Both the position numbers and the translations under genes were made by a program. DNA of 64,000 nucleotides from Burkholderia gladioli (GTDB lineage: Bacteria; Pseudomonadota; Gammaproteobacteria; Burkholderiales; Burkholderiaceae): assembly GCF_000959725.1 (NCBI RefSeq), contig NZ_CP009323.1, positions 496,001 to 560,000 on the forward strand, written 5' to 3'. Of the stretch, positions 1 through 8,211 are shown piece after piece. Within the stretch, counting starts at the first letter, position 1; each line of letters begins with the position of its first letter. Below the pieces are notes generated by a model. That model ran no database searches, was not told the origin of the DNA, and saw only the letters and a list, made by a program, of their open reading frames with translations.

Positions 1-225
1 CGCATCGGCAGACGCCTGGGTGGCCGCCGCATTCGCCACGGCCTGGTCGGCCTGCTGCTGCGCGGCCTGCTCCTTCACCTGGGCCACCTGCTGGCCGGCG
101 GTGGCCACCTTCGCGGCCGCGCCCTTCGTCTTGATCCATCCGAACAGCGCGCCGCCGGCCAGGCCCAGCACGCCGATGACGGCCGGCCAGAATTTCGCGA
201 ACAGCGAGAGGAGAATTGCGCTCAT
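1..225 (-). CDS. Rz-like inner-membrane spanin, partial
   Basis: Only the first 75 codons are visible; the reading frame runs off the window edge without a stop. The ATG overlaps the endolysin stop codon as ATGA, which suggests translational coupling. Residues about 8-30 are hydrophobic and would form one membrane anchor, followed by a Gln/Ala-rich stretch (QQVAQVKEQAAQQQ) typical of a periplasmic helical rod. The position right after holin and endolysin and the anchor-plus-coiled-coil layout fit an i-spanin (Rz-like) that fuses inner and outer membranes at lysis. This is inference from layout; the C-terminus and any nested Rz1 gene lie outside the window. Confidence 0.6.
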   Translation of the reverse strand, partial: MSAILLSLFAKFWPAVIGVLGLAGGALFGWIKTKGAAAKVATAGQQVAQVKEQAAQQQADQAVANAAATQASADA

Positions 226-1067
226 GTGACACTCCATTTGCCAGTAAGGAAGAGTTCGCGCTCGGCTTCACGCCGGCGCTTCAGGCCGAGGCTCACGGCG
301 CCGCCGGCGCGATTCCACGCGAGGAACTGGTCGGCCGCGCCTCGGCGATCGCCGGCGTTGAGCATGCGCAGCAGCGTCGACGGCGCGCCGCTCTCCAGAA
401 CCACGATCCCGTCGCGGCCCTCGTCGGCCGCCCGCGCCGCCCGGCCCGGCCCGACGTTGTTCATGATGCTGGTCAAGGCCGCCTTTTCATGCGGCGCCAG
501 TGCCACCTTGACGGCACGATCCACCAGCGCCGCGGAGGCGATCAGGTTCTCATCGTGGCGCGCGTCGGCCGTGGCCTGCGTCCAGACCGTACCCTGGCGC
601 ACGTCGGCGCCCGTCGAGCCCCAGCCGCACGTCCACGGCGCGCCGCTGAGCGCGCGCAGCTCGGCATCGTCCGGGATCGCCATGCCGCCCAGCACGCGGT
701 ACCAGATACCGCGCGCCTGCAGCGCCTTTCCAAGCGGCGAAGCCGGATCGGGGTACGCGGTCAGGTAGCAGCTCTCGAAGTGCTGCGACAGCGGGCGGCA
801 AATGGCGAGCCAGTCGACTACCGGCCCGGCCGGCACGGCTTGCTGGATGGGCGTTTCCGGTTGCGATGCTTGCACGGGTACCGCGGGCGGCCAGAAGTCG
901 GGCGACGCCGGCCGAAGGGCCGGCCGAAGGGCCGGCCGGATCGGCTGCACGGCGGCCAGAACCGCCGGCACGCCGGGCGGCACCGGGGGCGGTGCATCAG
1001 GGGAAGCGGGCCGCGCCGCCGAGCGCCGGAACAGCGCCAGCACCGCGGCGATCAGGTCACTGATCAT
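222..1067 (-). CDS. GH24 (T4-lysozyme-type) phage endolysin
   Basis: A 281-residue muramidase that cleaves the glycan strands of peptidoglycan at the end of lytic growth. The catalytic region starts near residue 95: Glu98 in HFESCYLTAYPD, with Asp107 nearby, then the GWGSTG turn at about 148-153. This corresponds to the E...AY.D...GxGxTG pattern of glycoside hydrolase family 24. The first 15 residues (MISDLIAAVLALFRR) are a short hydrophobic segment that may be a signal-arrest-release anchor, and a Pro/Ala-rich spacer of about 65 residues follows. The spacer is partly encoded by a 12-bp tandem repeat giving repeated ALRP units. It sits between the holin and the Rz-like gene, the usual lysis cassette order. 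Confidence 0.85.
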   Translation of the reverse strand: MISDLIAAVLALFRRSAARPASPDAPPPVPPGVPAVLAAVQPIRPALRPALRPASPDFWPPAVPVQASQPETPIQQAVPAGPVVDWLAICRPLSQHFESCYLTAYPDPASPLGKALQARGIWYRVLGGMAIPDDAELRALSGAPWTCGWGSTGADVRQGTVWTQATADARHDENLIASAALVDRAVKVALAPHEKAALTSIMNNVGPGRAARAADEGRDGIVVLESGAPSTLLRMLNAGDRRGAADQFLAWNRAGGAVSLGLKRRREAERELFLTGKWSVT

Positions 1068-1305
1068 GGCGGCTCACCTCCAGCACTCGAGCGATCATCG
1101 TGATCACCAGACCGATCACCGGGACGATCGTGGCCGGCGCCTTCGGGAAGTAGGTCATCACCCAAGGCGCCACCGACGGCCAGTTGTCCGACAGGAGGGA
1201 GAACAGGTGCGGCATGGCGGCCAGGACCGCGGCGCCGATCGCCAGCAGCCGCATCTCGCTCCACTTCCACGCCTCTTTCCAATCTTCGACGAGACGAATT
1301 TTCAC
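1057..1305 (-). CDS. phage holin-like small membrane protein
   Basis: An 82-residue protein with two hydrophobic segments (about residues 18-36 and 55-74). The N-terminus KIRLVEDWKEAWKWSEMR is typical of small phage holin-type proteins of the DUF7940 kind, as I recall that family. It would permeabilise the inner membrane so that the endolysin can reach the wall. I chose the GTG at 1305 because it overlaps the upstream stop as GTGA and has a GGAGG 8 nt upstream; a GTG three codons earlier would sit on top of that ribosome-binding site. Its 3' end overlaps the endolysin start by 11 nt. Confidence 0.7.
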   Translation of the reverse strand: MKIRLVEDWKEAWKWSEMRLLAIGAAVLAAMPHLFSLLSDNWPSVAPWVMTYFPKAPATIVPVIGLVITMIARVLEVSRHDQ

Positions 1306-1643
1306 TTCGACCACCTCCGGGTATCGTCGCGGCTACCGGCCGCGTTGTTGAGCAGGTAATTGCGGATGTAGCTCACGTCGCTGCTGATATCGCGCAGCTG
1401 CTGGTTCGTGTCCGACTTCTGTTGAATCTGCGTCTGCTCGATGCGCGTCATCCGATCATCCTGTGTCTGCGAGTGCGCCTCGATCTTGTCGACGCGCGAG
1501 ATCACCGCGAAATAGGCCAGCACGATCGAGATGACCCCGCCAAGGATCGCCATCACCAGCGACTGCACGTTGACCGTCATGTCCCAGAGACGCTTTCCGC
1601 CTGTGGGCGGAGTGCCCGTGTCGCCTGTCGGGGGAGTGCTCAT
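1302..1643 (-). CDS. single-TM coiled-coil protein of the lysis cassette
   Basis: A 113-residue protein. A Pro/Thr/Gly-rich head is followed by one membrane segment (about residues 26-47, SLVMAILGGVISIVLAYFAV), then a polar helical region rich in Gln and Asp (RVDKIEAHSQTQDDRMTRIEQ). The topology of one TM plus a coiled coil resembles Rz-type or hemolysin XhlA-type lysis accessory proteins. It lies directly upstream of the holin and is translationally coupled to it. It could be a second holin or an antiholin; the sequence does not decide. Confidence 0.55.
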   Translation of the reverse strand: MSTPPTGDTGTPPTGGKRLWDMTVNVQSLVMAILGGVISIVLAYFAVISRVDKIEAHSQTQDDRMTRIEQTQIQQKSDTNQQLRDISSDVSYIRNYLLNNAAGSRDDTRRWSK

Positions 1644-1662
1644 TCCAATATTCCTCGCTCAA

Positions 1663-3552
1663 TTAACCGATCAGGACTACTACGTATCGAGGCGATGCCG
1701 AACCGGATCCAGACGAAAAAATCGACTGGAACGCAATTTGGTCGCCGACATTCACCTTGAACTGCGGGCCTGGCGCGAACGTCACGCCGAACTGCCCGTT
1801 CGACATCACGGCGCCAGCGATCGACACACCATTCACGCGGATATTGAACGTGAAGGTTTCGCCCGGGTTGGGTGTCTTGTCGGTAAACACGGTCGCCATC
1901 AAAATGACGCCCGGCATGCCGACACACCATCCCTCGTTCGTGAATCCACCCGCGCCGCCGTTCGCACCATAGTCGACGCCGCCACCTTGGGGCTGCGGTA
2001 CCCGTGCCGTGCCCGCGTAGGGGTAAATCGCGTTGTAGGGGCCATACGACTGGCAGCCGGTCACCCAGCTTCCGAAGCCCGTGTAGTTGGCGATCACAGT
2101 CCAGTGCGCGGGATCATCAATCTGGAAGAGCGACATCTTGTTGCCGCTCGAACCATTGACCTCCTGAAAGCATGCGGCCGCTACACCGAAGGGCGCCTCG
2201 AACTTGATGTTCGTCAGGTTGTTGTTGAACGAACCATCGAAGACGATCGCGTGCCGGCCCGGGTTCGTGCTTTGGAAAAAGCAGTGCGTGAACTGGTTGT
2301 TCACCGAGTTCAGCATGTAGAACGTGTCCTGAAGCGCGTTATCGAACGTGACATCGTTCCACCGGAAATGCGTGTTGTTGCCCTGCAGCAGGACGATATT
2401 GATCTTCGCGTTGTAGGGGTGCGAGTCGGAGACGTAGGTGGTTTGTGCGCCATCCACCGCGATCAGGCAGTAGTTCACCACGAAGCCGCCATTCATCTGG
2501 AAGCCTTCGATCGACGCGTCGGAATGGAACGCACCGAGCGCGATGCCGGCATTGCCGGCGGTGGTCGAATAGATCCGGATGTTGCGCACGCGCACGTCGT
2601 GCGCATACGTGCTCGACGTCGGGTTGCCGTCCATCTTCAACGAGCAATAGCCCGTCGGCACGTTGTTGTAGGTGACGTTCAGCACGTCGAGCGTCTGGCA
2701 GAACGTGGTATCGAGCGTGTTTCCGGTCCCCGACGTGCCGTCGAAATTGAGATCGCGGATAGTGCCGTGCGAGTCGAAGCAATACTCGGCCATCGACGGG
2801 AAGCCGATCGCACCGCCCTTCTGAACGAACGTGCTGTTCGGGCCCGTGCCGTAGAGGCAGAAGCCGACGATCTGCGGGATCGTCAGGCCCGTGTGGCAGA
2901 ACTTGCCCTCTGGAACCACCCACTTCCCGAGCCCGCAATTGAGACAGGCCTGGATGGCGGCGGTGTCGTCGGTCACGCCGTCGCCCGTCGCGCCGAATTG
3001 CTTGATCGACACCGTGTCGATCAGCTGCAACTTCCAGCGCATCTCGTCGGCGGCCACGATGACCGTGCCGCCGTTGTCTTCGCTGGTGATGTCGCTAGGG
3101 TCCGCCTGGTAATCGCCGCCTCCGCCATCATGCGGCTGGCGATAGCCGGTCACGAACGCGCGCGAGTAGACGGCGCTCGACAGCGAGCGCAGCTCCGAGA
3201 TGGAGTCGCAGATACGCCCGACCTTGCTCTTGAACTGGTCCGCAAGCGTGTCGTCGCCGAAGGCCACGGCCGTCGCATCCAGGCCGCAATACGTCAGCAC
3301 GTCATAGACGAGATTGCCCGACTGGTCCGTGACGATCTGACGATAGGCACCCGGCGTGCCGAAGATAATGGCCTCGCCCCGGTCATCGAGCGTGATCGGA
3401 TTCTGGTTGAGGATCGTCTGCGCGGCATCCTGCCAGGTGTTCTTAGGCGTGGACGTGCCGGGAACCGCAAACAGCACCTGGCCGCCGACCAGCGGAAAGC
3501 CGTTTGCGTCGCTCCACTGAGCCTTGCCGAGAGGTATGAGAGGTGCGCCCAT
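1663..3552 (-). CDS. tailspike with pectate-lyase-type beta-helix
   Basis: A 629-residue receptor-binding virion protein. Residues about 1-110 form a head-binding-type domain like those anchoring podovirus tailspikes (PLIPLGKAQWSDANGFPLVGG, GAYRQIVTDQSGN). Near residue 185 the motif IKQFGATGDGVTDDTAAIQA marks the start of a pectate-lyase-superfamily right-handed beta-helix. The C-terminus is a compact beta-rich tail (RVNGVSIAGAVMSNGQFGVTF). Such proteins bind, and often cut, surface polysaccharide; the substrate here is unknown. I chose the ATG just after the upstream stop (TAAGCATG) rather than the ATG six codons earlier, inside the preceding gene. It is the last virion gene before the lysis cassette. 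Confidence 0.85.
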   Translation of the reverse strand: MGAPLIPLGKAQWSDANGFPLVGGQVLFAVPGTSTPKNTWQDAAQTILNQNPITLDDRGEAIIFGTPGAYRQIVTDQSGNLVYDVLTYCGLDATAVAFGDDTLADQFKSKVGRICDSISELRSLSSAVYSRAFVTGYRQPHDGGGGDYQADPSDITSEDNGGTVIVAADEMRWKLQLIDTVSIKQFGATGDGVTDDTAAIQACLNCGLGKWVVPEGKFCHTGLTIPQIVGFCLYGTGPNSTFVQKGGAIGFPSMAEYCFDSHGTIRDLNFDGTSGTGNTLDTTFCQTLDVLNVTYNNVPTGYCSLKMDGNPTSSTYAHDVRVRNIRIYSTTAGNAGIALGAFHSDASIEGFQMNGGFVVNYCLIAVDGAQTTYVSDSHPYNAKINIVLLQGNNTHFRWNDVTFDNALQDTFYMLNSVNNQFTHCFFQSTNPGRHAIVFDGSFNNNLTNIKFEAPFGVAAACFQEVNGSSGNKMSLFQIDDPAHWTVIANYTGFGSWVTGCQSYGPYNAIYPYAGTARVPQPQGGGVDYGANGGAGGFTNEGWCVGMPGVILMATVFTDKTPNPGETFTFNIRVNGVSIAGAVMSNGQFGVTFAPGPQFKVNVGDQIAFQSIFSSGSGSASPRYVVVLIG

Positions 3553-3554
3553 GC

Positions 3555-4313
3555 TTAACCAAGCCCCCATGCGTTGGAAAGGCCGTTCGTCGTGCCCTGC
3601 GCGACCGCCGGCGTTGTGCTGTACATGCCGGCGCTGCCCTGGCCCGCGAGCAGCTGGCTCAGGAGCGCGCTAGAGCCGATGCTCGAGGCGGCGCCGCTCA
3701 GCGCGTTGCCTGTCGCGATGCTCGATGCCGCCGAGGCGTTGCCGGCGCCGATCGTGTTCGCCGCGATCGAATTGCCGGTGTTGATGGCGTTGTTGCCGGC
3801 GCCCGCGGCCGCGTTGCCGCCGATCTGCACGGCGCCGGACAGCGCCGAGGCCTTGCCCGAGGCGACGTTGTAGTTCGTCTGATAGGCCCCGAGGGCCTGG
3901 TCGTAGTAGTTCTGGTAATACTGGTTGGCAAGACCCGTCTCGTAGTTCTCCGCGCCCTTGATCTGGGCGCCGCTATACCCGAGTCCGCGCGCCGCCATCT
4001 GGTTCTGAACGGACTTGAGGCCCTGCGTGCTCGCGAACTGGAAGCCAGGATTGCTCGACAAGTCGTTGCCGTTGAACGAGAACGGCGCAATGCTCGACAG
4101 GCCCGTGAGCGCCTGCTGATAGGCCGGCATCTCGTCGGTGCCCAGCTTCATGTACGGCGCGAGATCCTGCTGCGACGTGTTGAACATCTGCAGCTGGGTC
4201 GCGTTGGCGCTGTTCGCTGCGTTCTCTTGAGCGCTTGCGGCATCCGATCCCGCGGAGGATGTCGCCACCGCGCCCGCGACGCCTGCCCCGGCAATTGCAG
4301 CAGCTACGCACAT
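3555..4313 (-). CDS. DNA ejection (transfer) protein
   Basis: A 252-residue Ala/Gly/Ser/Asn-rich protein with a small hydrophobic Ala/Gly N-terminus and a central helical part (QMFNTSQQDLAPYMKLGTDEM). The middle segment SNPGFQFASTQGLKSVQNQMAARGLGYSG matches the recurrent motif of short-tailed-phage DNA transfer proteins (P22 gp7-like role), which leave the capsid with the DNA. The function call rests on composition, that motif and position between the tailspike and the two larger ejection proteins. Its first 20 codons resemble a 21-codon open frame upstream of the adjacent GNAT gene, suggesting a duplicated gene start. Confidence 0.65.
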   Translation of the reverse strand: MCVAAAIAGAGVAGAVATSSAGSDAASAQENAANSANATQLQMFNTSQQDLAPYMKLGTDEMPAYQQALTGLSSIAPFSFNGNDLSSNPGFQFASTQGLKSVQNQMAARGLGYSGAQIKGAENYETGLANQYYQNYYDQALGAYQTNYNVASGKASALSGAVQIGGNAAAGAGNNAINTGNSIAANTIGAGNASAASSIATGNALSGAASSIGSSALLSQLLAGQGSAGMYSTTPAVAQGTTNGLSNAWGLG

Positions 4314-4807
4314 GTCTCACCTCCAGGAAGATCTTTGAGCTTGAACTCCATCACCACGTCATCTGCGATGTATCCGCGGCGCTGGAGAATGTCGTGCAAC
4401 TTTCCTGTCCGCGTCACCGGCCAGCCGATGATGCTGACGCCGCGATCACGCAACGTTTCCTCGATCTTCGACATGAGGCGAGGCATGGATTGGCGATGGT
4501 CCGGCTGCACATAAAACGTATCGACGTTCCCGCACAACTCGGTTTTCAGGTGCAGGCTCCTGTAGAGGATCAGCAGTGCGTAACCGCGCAGAGCGCGATC
4601 ACCATCGCGCAATGTCATTGCGATCAGGGATTGGTGGTCGGCCAAATACAGGTACTGGTCGATGTCTGGATCGATCGCGAGACCACGCTGCCCGTGATAC
4701 GCACACGTGTCTTTCTTGATCTCCGAGCACTCGTCCCAGCTTTGTTGCCCGAGCGGGATAATCTCGGTAGCAAGTTCGCGCGTGAATGGCTCAATGGCGA
4801 TCTTCAT
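4304..4807 (-). CDS. GNAT-type N-acetyltransferase-like protein
   Basis: A 167-residue protein laid out like a GNAT acyltransferase: an N-terminal strand-helix unit, a central strand pair around RGYALLILYRSLHLKTELCGNVDTFYV, a helix after the acceptor-site strand (RLMSKIEETLRDRG), and a C-terminal segment with RRGYIADDVVMEFKL. Substrate unknown. It lies between two ejection-protein genes, where it has no obvious virion role. The start ATG overlaps the stop of a 21-codon mini-ORF, and its own 3' end overlaps the next gene by 10 nt. The flanking duplication suggests a late insertion (moron). The family call is moderately confident; the acceptor is not predictable. Confidence 0.6.
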   Translation of the reverse strand: MKIAIEPFTRELATEIIPLGQQSWDECSEIKKDTCAYHGQRGLAIDPDIDQYLYLADHQSLIAMTLRDGDRALRGYALLILYRSLHLKTELCGNVDTFYVQPDHRQSMPRLMSKIEETLRDRGVSIIGWPVTRTGKLHDILQRRGYIADDVVMEFKLKDLPGGETCA

Positions 4808-4869
4808 TGAAAAATCTCCCCCACCAATGCGCCCGCGACACCTGCTACTCCTACTGCTTTGGCAACCAT
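4804..4869 (-). CDS. 21-codon mini-ORF, probable duplicated ejection-gene start
   Basis: A short frame (MVAKAVGVAGVAGALVG...) with a good ribosome-binding site, TTAGGAG about 6 nt before the ATG. Its stop overlaps the GNAT start, so it could couple translation of that gene. The segment AGVAGALV parallels AGVAGAVA near the N-terminus of the downstream ejection protein. A 17-nt block at 4829-4845 matches 4270-4286 at 16 of 17 positions. I read it as a leftover or duplicated gene beginning, not as an independent functional protein. Confidence 0.5.
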   Translation of the reverse strand: MVAKAVGVAGVAGALVGEIFQ

Positions 4870-4917
4870 ATGAACTCCTAATTAAATCGACCGAACACTG
4901 CTACGGACAGCGATCTG

Positions 4918-7900
4918 TCAGCGTTTGATGACGTTGAAAAGTGCGCTGCCGCCTTGGCCGCCGATGGCCGCGGCGAGCCCCTTGGGTGAGCGCGGGACAA
5001 GTTCACCCTTGAGCGCCGAGCGGAGCCCCGAGCTCTTGTCGACACCGCGCGCCATGTCGATCACTCGTTGCAGGTTGGATACCGGCGTGCCGTTGTTCAG
5101 TGCCGCGATATGCTCGGCCGTCGGGTTCAGGAAAATGTCGGTCAGTCGCCCGATGCGCGCGTCGTAGGCATCCGATGCTCGCTCGAAGGCGCGGCGCGCA
5201 AAGGCGCGTTCCAGGCCGCCGCCAGCGCTCGCACCGACGAGTGGCCCGAGGGCTGTTCCCACGCCGGGCGCAACCAGGTTTCCAAGGGCCCATCCGGCCG
5301 CGCCGCCGAGCCCCCAGCCAGTGGCGCGCGACAGCGCCCCCGACACTGCTCCGGCTTCCGGATCGGGGCGGTTCATGCCCATTTCCTTCTTGATCTTCGT
5401 GTTCTGCGACGTCGGCGAACCGCCTTTCGCGTTCGGCGCCGTGATCTTCTCGTCGCGCAGCGAGTCGCGCACCGCGCGCAGCTGCTCGAGCGTGTCGTCG
5501 TCGACGTAGCGCGCCGCCTCGATCGACCCGGATTCGCCCTTCCGGGCAGCCTCGATCTGCTTAACCTTCCGCTCGATCGAATTGAGGTTGAGGCGCCCCA
5601 TGCTGTCGGTGATGTCGTGCTGCAACCACTGGTCGGCCATGAGCTTCTGCTGGCCGGCCTGCGCGGTCTCTTTCGAAGCGAGGTAGTCGGGCGCGCGCGA
5701 GCCGAGCCACTGCTCGAGCTGGTCGCGGGACGACTGGAGCGCAGCGTTCTGGTTCGCCGTCGCGCCACTGGTGCCCTTCGCGAGCTCGTCGTCAAGCGCA
5801 CGCTGGACGAACTGGATCTGCTCGGGCGTGAAGGCCGAGATATCCGGGCCGGCCGCGGCGGTGCGCAGGCCATCGCGCAGCGCGTACAGCTGGCTCATCT
5901 GCGCGTCCGTGAGATTCTTGGCCGCGTTCAGGCCCGGCGTCGCACGCAGTTGCTCGGTCTTCTTGACCGCGCTGTCGATTTTCGGGAGCGTGACATTGCC
6001 GTTTGCGTCGGTGACGTTGAGGCCTTGGAGGTATTCTTGTGCCTCGATCGGCTGCGTCTGCTCCGCATACGACGCGCGCGCGCCCGCATACTCGGGCGAC
6101 TGATTGTCGAGCCAGCCCAGGAACTGACTCTGCGTGTTGGTGATAGCTCGCCGCTCCGACGCACCCAGGTTGTTGTCCCGCGCCAGCTGAATCTCATCGT
6201 CCAGGCCCTGCTTGATGTAGTGGGCCGCATTGCCCGACAGCGACGTCGGCTCGCCGTCTTCGTTGCGGATGAAGATCGGGCCCGCATCTTCCTCATCGGA
6301 AAGGTTCTGCGCACGCTTGAGCACCCGCTGCATGCTGGGGCGCTGCATCAGCATCGCAAGATCACCATCGAACGGGAGCTCCTGCGCGCCGGCGGCCTGA
6401 TAGCGGTCGAATACGTCGCTGTTGCGGACATCCTTCGCCGCCTGAACCGATTCCGGCGTGCCGGCCAGGTCGTTGAACATCTGGTTGTGCTGCGCTTGGA
6501 GGGCGTCGCGCTGCGCCTGGAACGGATTGCCGGCGCCGGACTCGTTGGCGAGCAGTTCCGCGCGCTTCATGACGGGCGCCATGGACGGCCGCTGCAGGAT
6601 GCCGGCGAGCTCGGGATCGGGCGTCAGCTGGTCGATCCCGGAGCCGGCATACTGCGCATCAGCGGTGGTGCGCGCCGCCGCCGCCGCGGTGGCCGCATCG
6701 GCCGGCGTGCCGACAGCGGTATCGAACGCCTGCTGCCGCGCGGCCGCGTTCGTGGCGCCGCGTTCGGCAAACGCCTGGGGATTCGTTTCGGCGAGGTTGC
6801 GCTGGATCGCGCCGAGGTTGGCGTTCTGCGTGAGATCCGCGAGCGTCGGCTGCACGCCCGGTACCGGCGCTTGCGGCTGCGCCGCGATGGGATCGCCACC
6901 GAGCGCGCCCCGGATCTGCGCGAGCAACGGCGAATCGGGATTCGCCTTCGCAGCACGCCAGTTGAGCAGTCCAGCGCCAACGTTTAGTGCGCCATGGACA
7001 ACACCCGCGCTGGCAGCACCGAGACCCGCCTGAACGCCCTTTTGTGCCCAGTAGTTGTCAGCCGCGTTGCTCGCCACAGGCTGAATCAAACCCGCTAGAC
7101 CGCCGCCTGCGATCGCCTTAAGTGCCGTGCCCCCGGGAAGTGCCATGGTCGGAATGGCTTGGCCGACAAAATCACCAGCCGCGCCCACCAAACCGGGTGC
7201 GTTCGGGTTCGGCGCAGACGAGCTTGCGGCAAACCGATCTGCCGAACCGGACCATTGGTTAACGACCCGAGAAAGAGCGCTATCAGGGGAAGAAAACGTA
7301 TCCGTGAGCGTCTTCGCCGAATGCGCGAGAAATTGATTTCCGCCAGCGATCAACTTCTGCACGCCGTCGGTCATCCCCTCCGAAAACGGATCTTGAGCAA
7401 GCGTGTCTCGAATTGCCTGCTGCGCCTTCTGCTGCTGGGTCGGCTGGGCGGGGGCGGCCGGAGCGGGGGCAGCGGCCACCGTTGGCGTCGTCTGGCTCGC
7501 AGCGGTGGCCGCCGGCGCAGACGGCTTGCCGTCCGGGCCATATCCGAATTTCGCGAGCACGTCAGCGGCACCGCCCTGGCCCGGCGTCGAGCCTTGCGTG
7601 GCGGCAGCTTGGGGCGCGGATGCAGCGTTCTGCGGCCCGGCGGCCGGCGTGGCCGGCTGGCCGTCGGCGCCGTAGCCGAACTGCGCCAGGAGCGCGGCCG
7701 CGCCACCCTGCGCGCCGGCCGGGGCGGCCGGGCCACCGCTCTGCGACGCGCCGCCGGCGCTGCCGCCATATCCGGACGTGTCGACGCCTGCTGCGGCCGG
7801 CGCGGCCGAAGGTGAGCCAATACGGGAGAGCACCTGCTGCGCATAGGGCGAGCTGCCCTGCTGCGCGCTCGGCGAGGCCGCGCCATCCTTGTACGCCGAC

Positions 7901-8211
7901 AAGGCGCGCGCGGGGTCGCCGAACTTGCTGAGCTGCTGGTTCAGGTACCACGAACCGACGTCGATCCCGACGGCCGGGTCGAGCAGGTCGGACATCTTGT
8001 AGCTGGTGCCGTTCGCCTGGTTGTAGTCCGACAGCGCCGGGCCGCGCACCTGCATCGCGCCGGCCGCGCCCTGGCCGCCGCCCGACTTGTTCCACGCCTT
8101 CGGATTGCCGCTCGACTCCTGCTGCACAACGGCATTCACGAACGACGGATCGAGGTTGTATTTGCTGGCTGCCGCCGAGACGAAGCCAGACAGGTCCGGA
8201 AGGTTCGGCAT
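4918..8211 (-). CDS. large ejection protein with N-terminal transglycosylase domain
   Basis: A virion protein of 1,097 residues. Residues about 1-125 form a lytic-transglycosylase (SLT/lysozyme-like) domain: the catalytic Glu is in AVVQQESSGNPKAWN, followed by GAAGAMQV and ARALSAYKDG. This would open a local hole in peptidoglycan during DNA entry. Next comes a low-complexity Ala/Gln/Pro region with two copies of an AQFGYGADG / AKFGYGPDG repeat. A long alpha-helical part follows, and a Gly-rich membrane-like segment lies near residues 1,000-1,030 (GLGGAAGWALGNLVAPGVG). It corresponds in position and size class to the largest injected protein of P22-like or T7-like phages. The start overlaps the upstream stop as TGATG; a GTG one codon earlier is possible. 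Confidence 0.75.
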   Translation of the reverse strand: MPNLPDLSGFVSAAASKYNLDPSFVNAVVQQESSGNPKAWNKSGGGQGAAGAMQVRGPALSDYNQANGTSYKMSDLLDPAVGIDVGSWYLNQQLSKFGDPARALSAYKDGAASPSAQQGSSPYAQQVLSRIGSPSAAPAAAGVDTSGYGGSAGGASQSGGPAAPAGAQGGAAALLAQFGYGADGQPATPAAGPQNAASAPQAAATQGSTPGQGGAADVLAKFGYGPDGKPSAPAATAASQTTPTVAAAPAPAAPAQPTQQQKAQQAIRDTLAQDPFSEGMTDGVQKLIAGGNQFLAHSAKTLTDTFSSPDSALSRVVNQWSGSADRFAASSSAPNPNAPGLVGAAGDFVGQAIPTMALPGGTALKAIAGGGLAGLIQPVASNAADNYWAQKGVQAGLGAASAGVVHGALNVGAGLLNWRAAKANPDSPLLAQIRGALGGDPIAAQPQAPVPGVQPTLADLTQNANLGAIQRNLAETNPQAFAERGATNAAARQQAFDTAVGTPADAATAAAAARTTADAQYAGSGIDQLTPDPELAGILQRPSMAPVMKRAELLANESGAGNPFQAQRDALQAQHNQMFNDLAGTPESVQAAKDVRNSDVFDRYQAAGAQELPFDGDLAMLMQRPSMQRVLKRAQNLSDEEDAGPIFIRNEDGEPTSLSGNAAHYIKQGLDDEIQLARDNNLGASERRAITNTQSQFLGWLDNQSPEYAGARASYAEQTQPIEAQEYLQGLNVTDANGNVTLPKIDSAVKKTEQLRATPGLNAAKNLTDAQMSQLYALRDGLRTAAAGPDISAFTPEQIQFVQRALDDELAKGTSGATANQNAALQSSRDQLEQWLGSRAPDYLASKETAQAGQQKLMADQWLQHDITDSMGRLNLNSIERKVKQIEAARKGESGSIEAARYVDDDTLEQLRAVRDSLRDEKITAPNAKGGSPTSQNTKIKKEMGMNRPDPEAGAVSGALSRATGWGLGGAAGWALGNLVAPGVGTALGPLVGASAGGGLERAFARRAFERASDAYDARIGRLTDIFLNPTAEHIAALNNGTPVSNLQRVIDMARGVDKSSGLRSALKGELVPRSPKGLAAAIGGQGGSALFNVIKR

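Noticed and set aside
1663..3552. Diversity-generating retroelement as in Bordetella phage BPP-1
   Set aside because: No reverse transcriptase, template repeat or C-type lectin variable region is seen; the receptor protein is a beta-helix tailspike.
1531..3558. 675-residue plus-strand open frame opposite the tailspike
   Set aside because: Arg/His/Val-rich antisense composition, no ribosome-binding site, no domain; the minus-strand gene has clear head-binding and beta-helix motifs.
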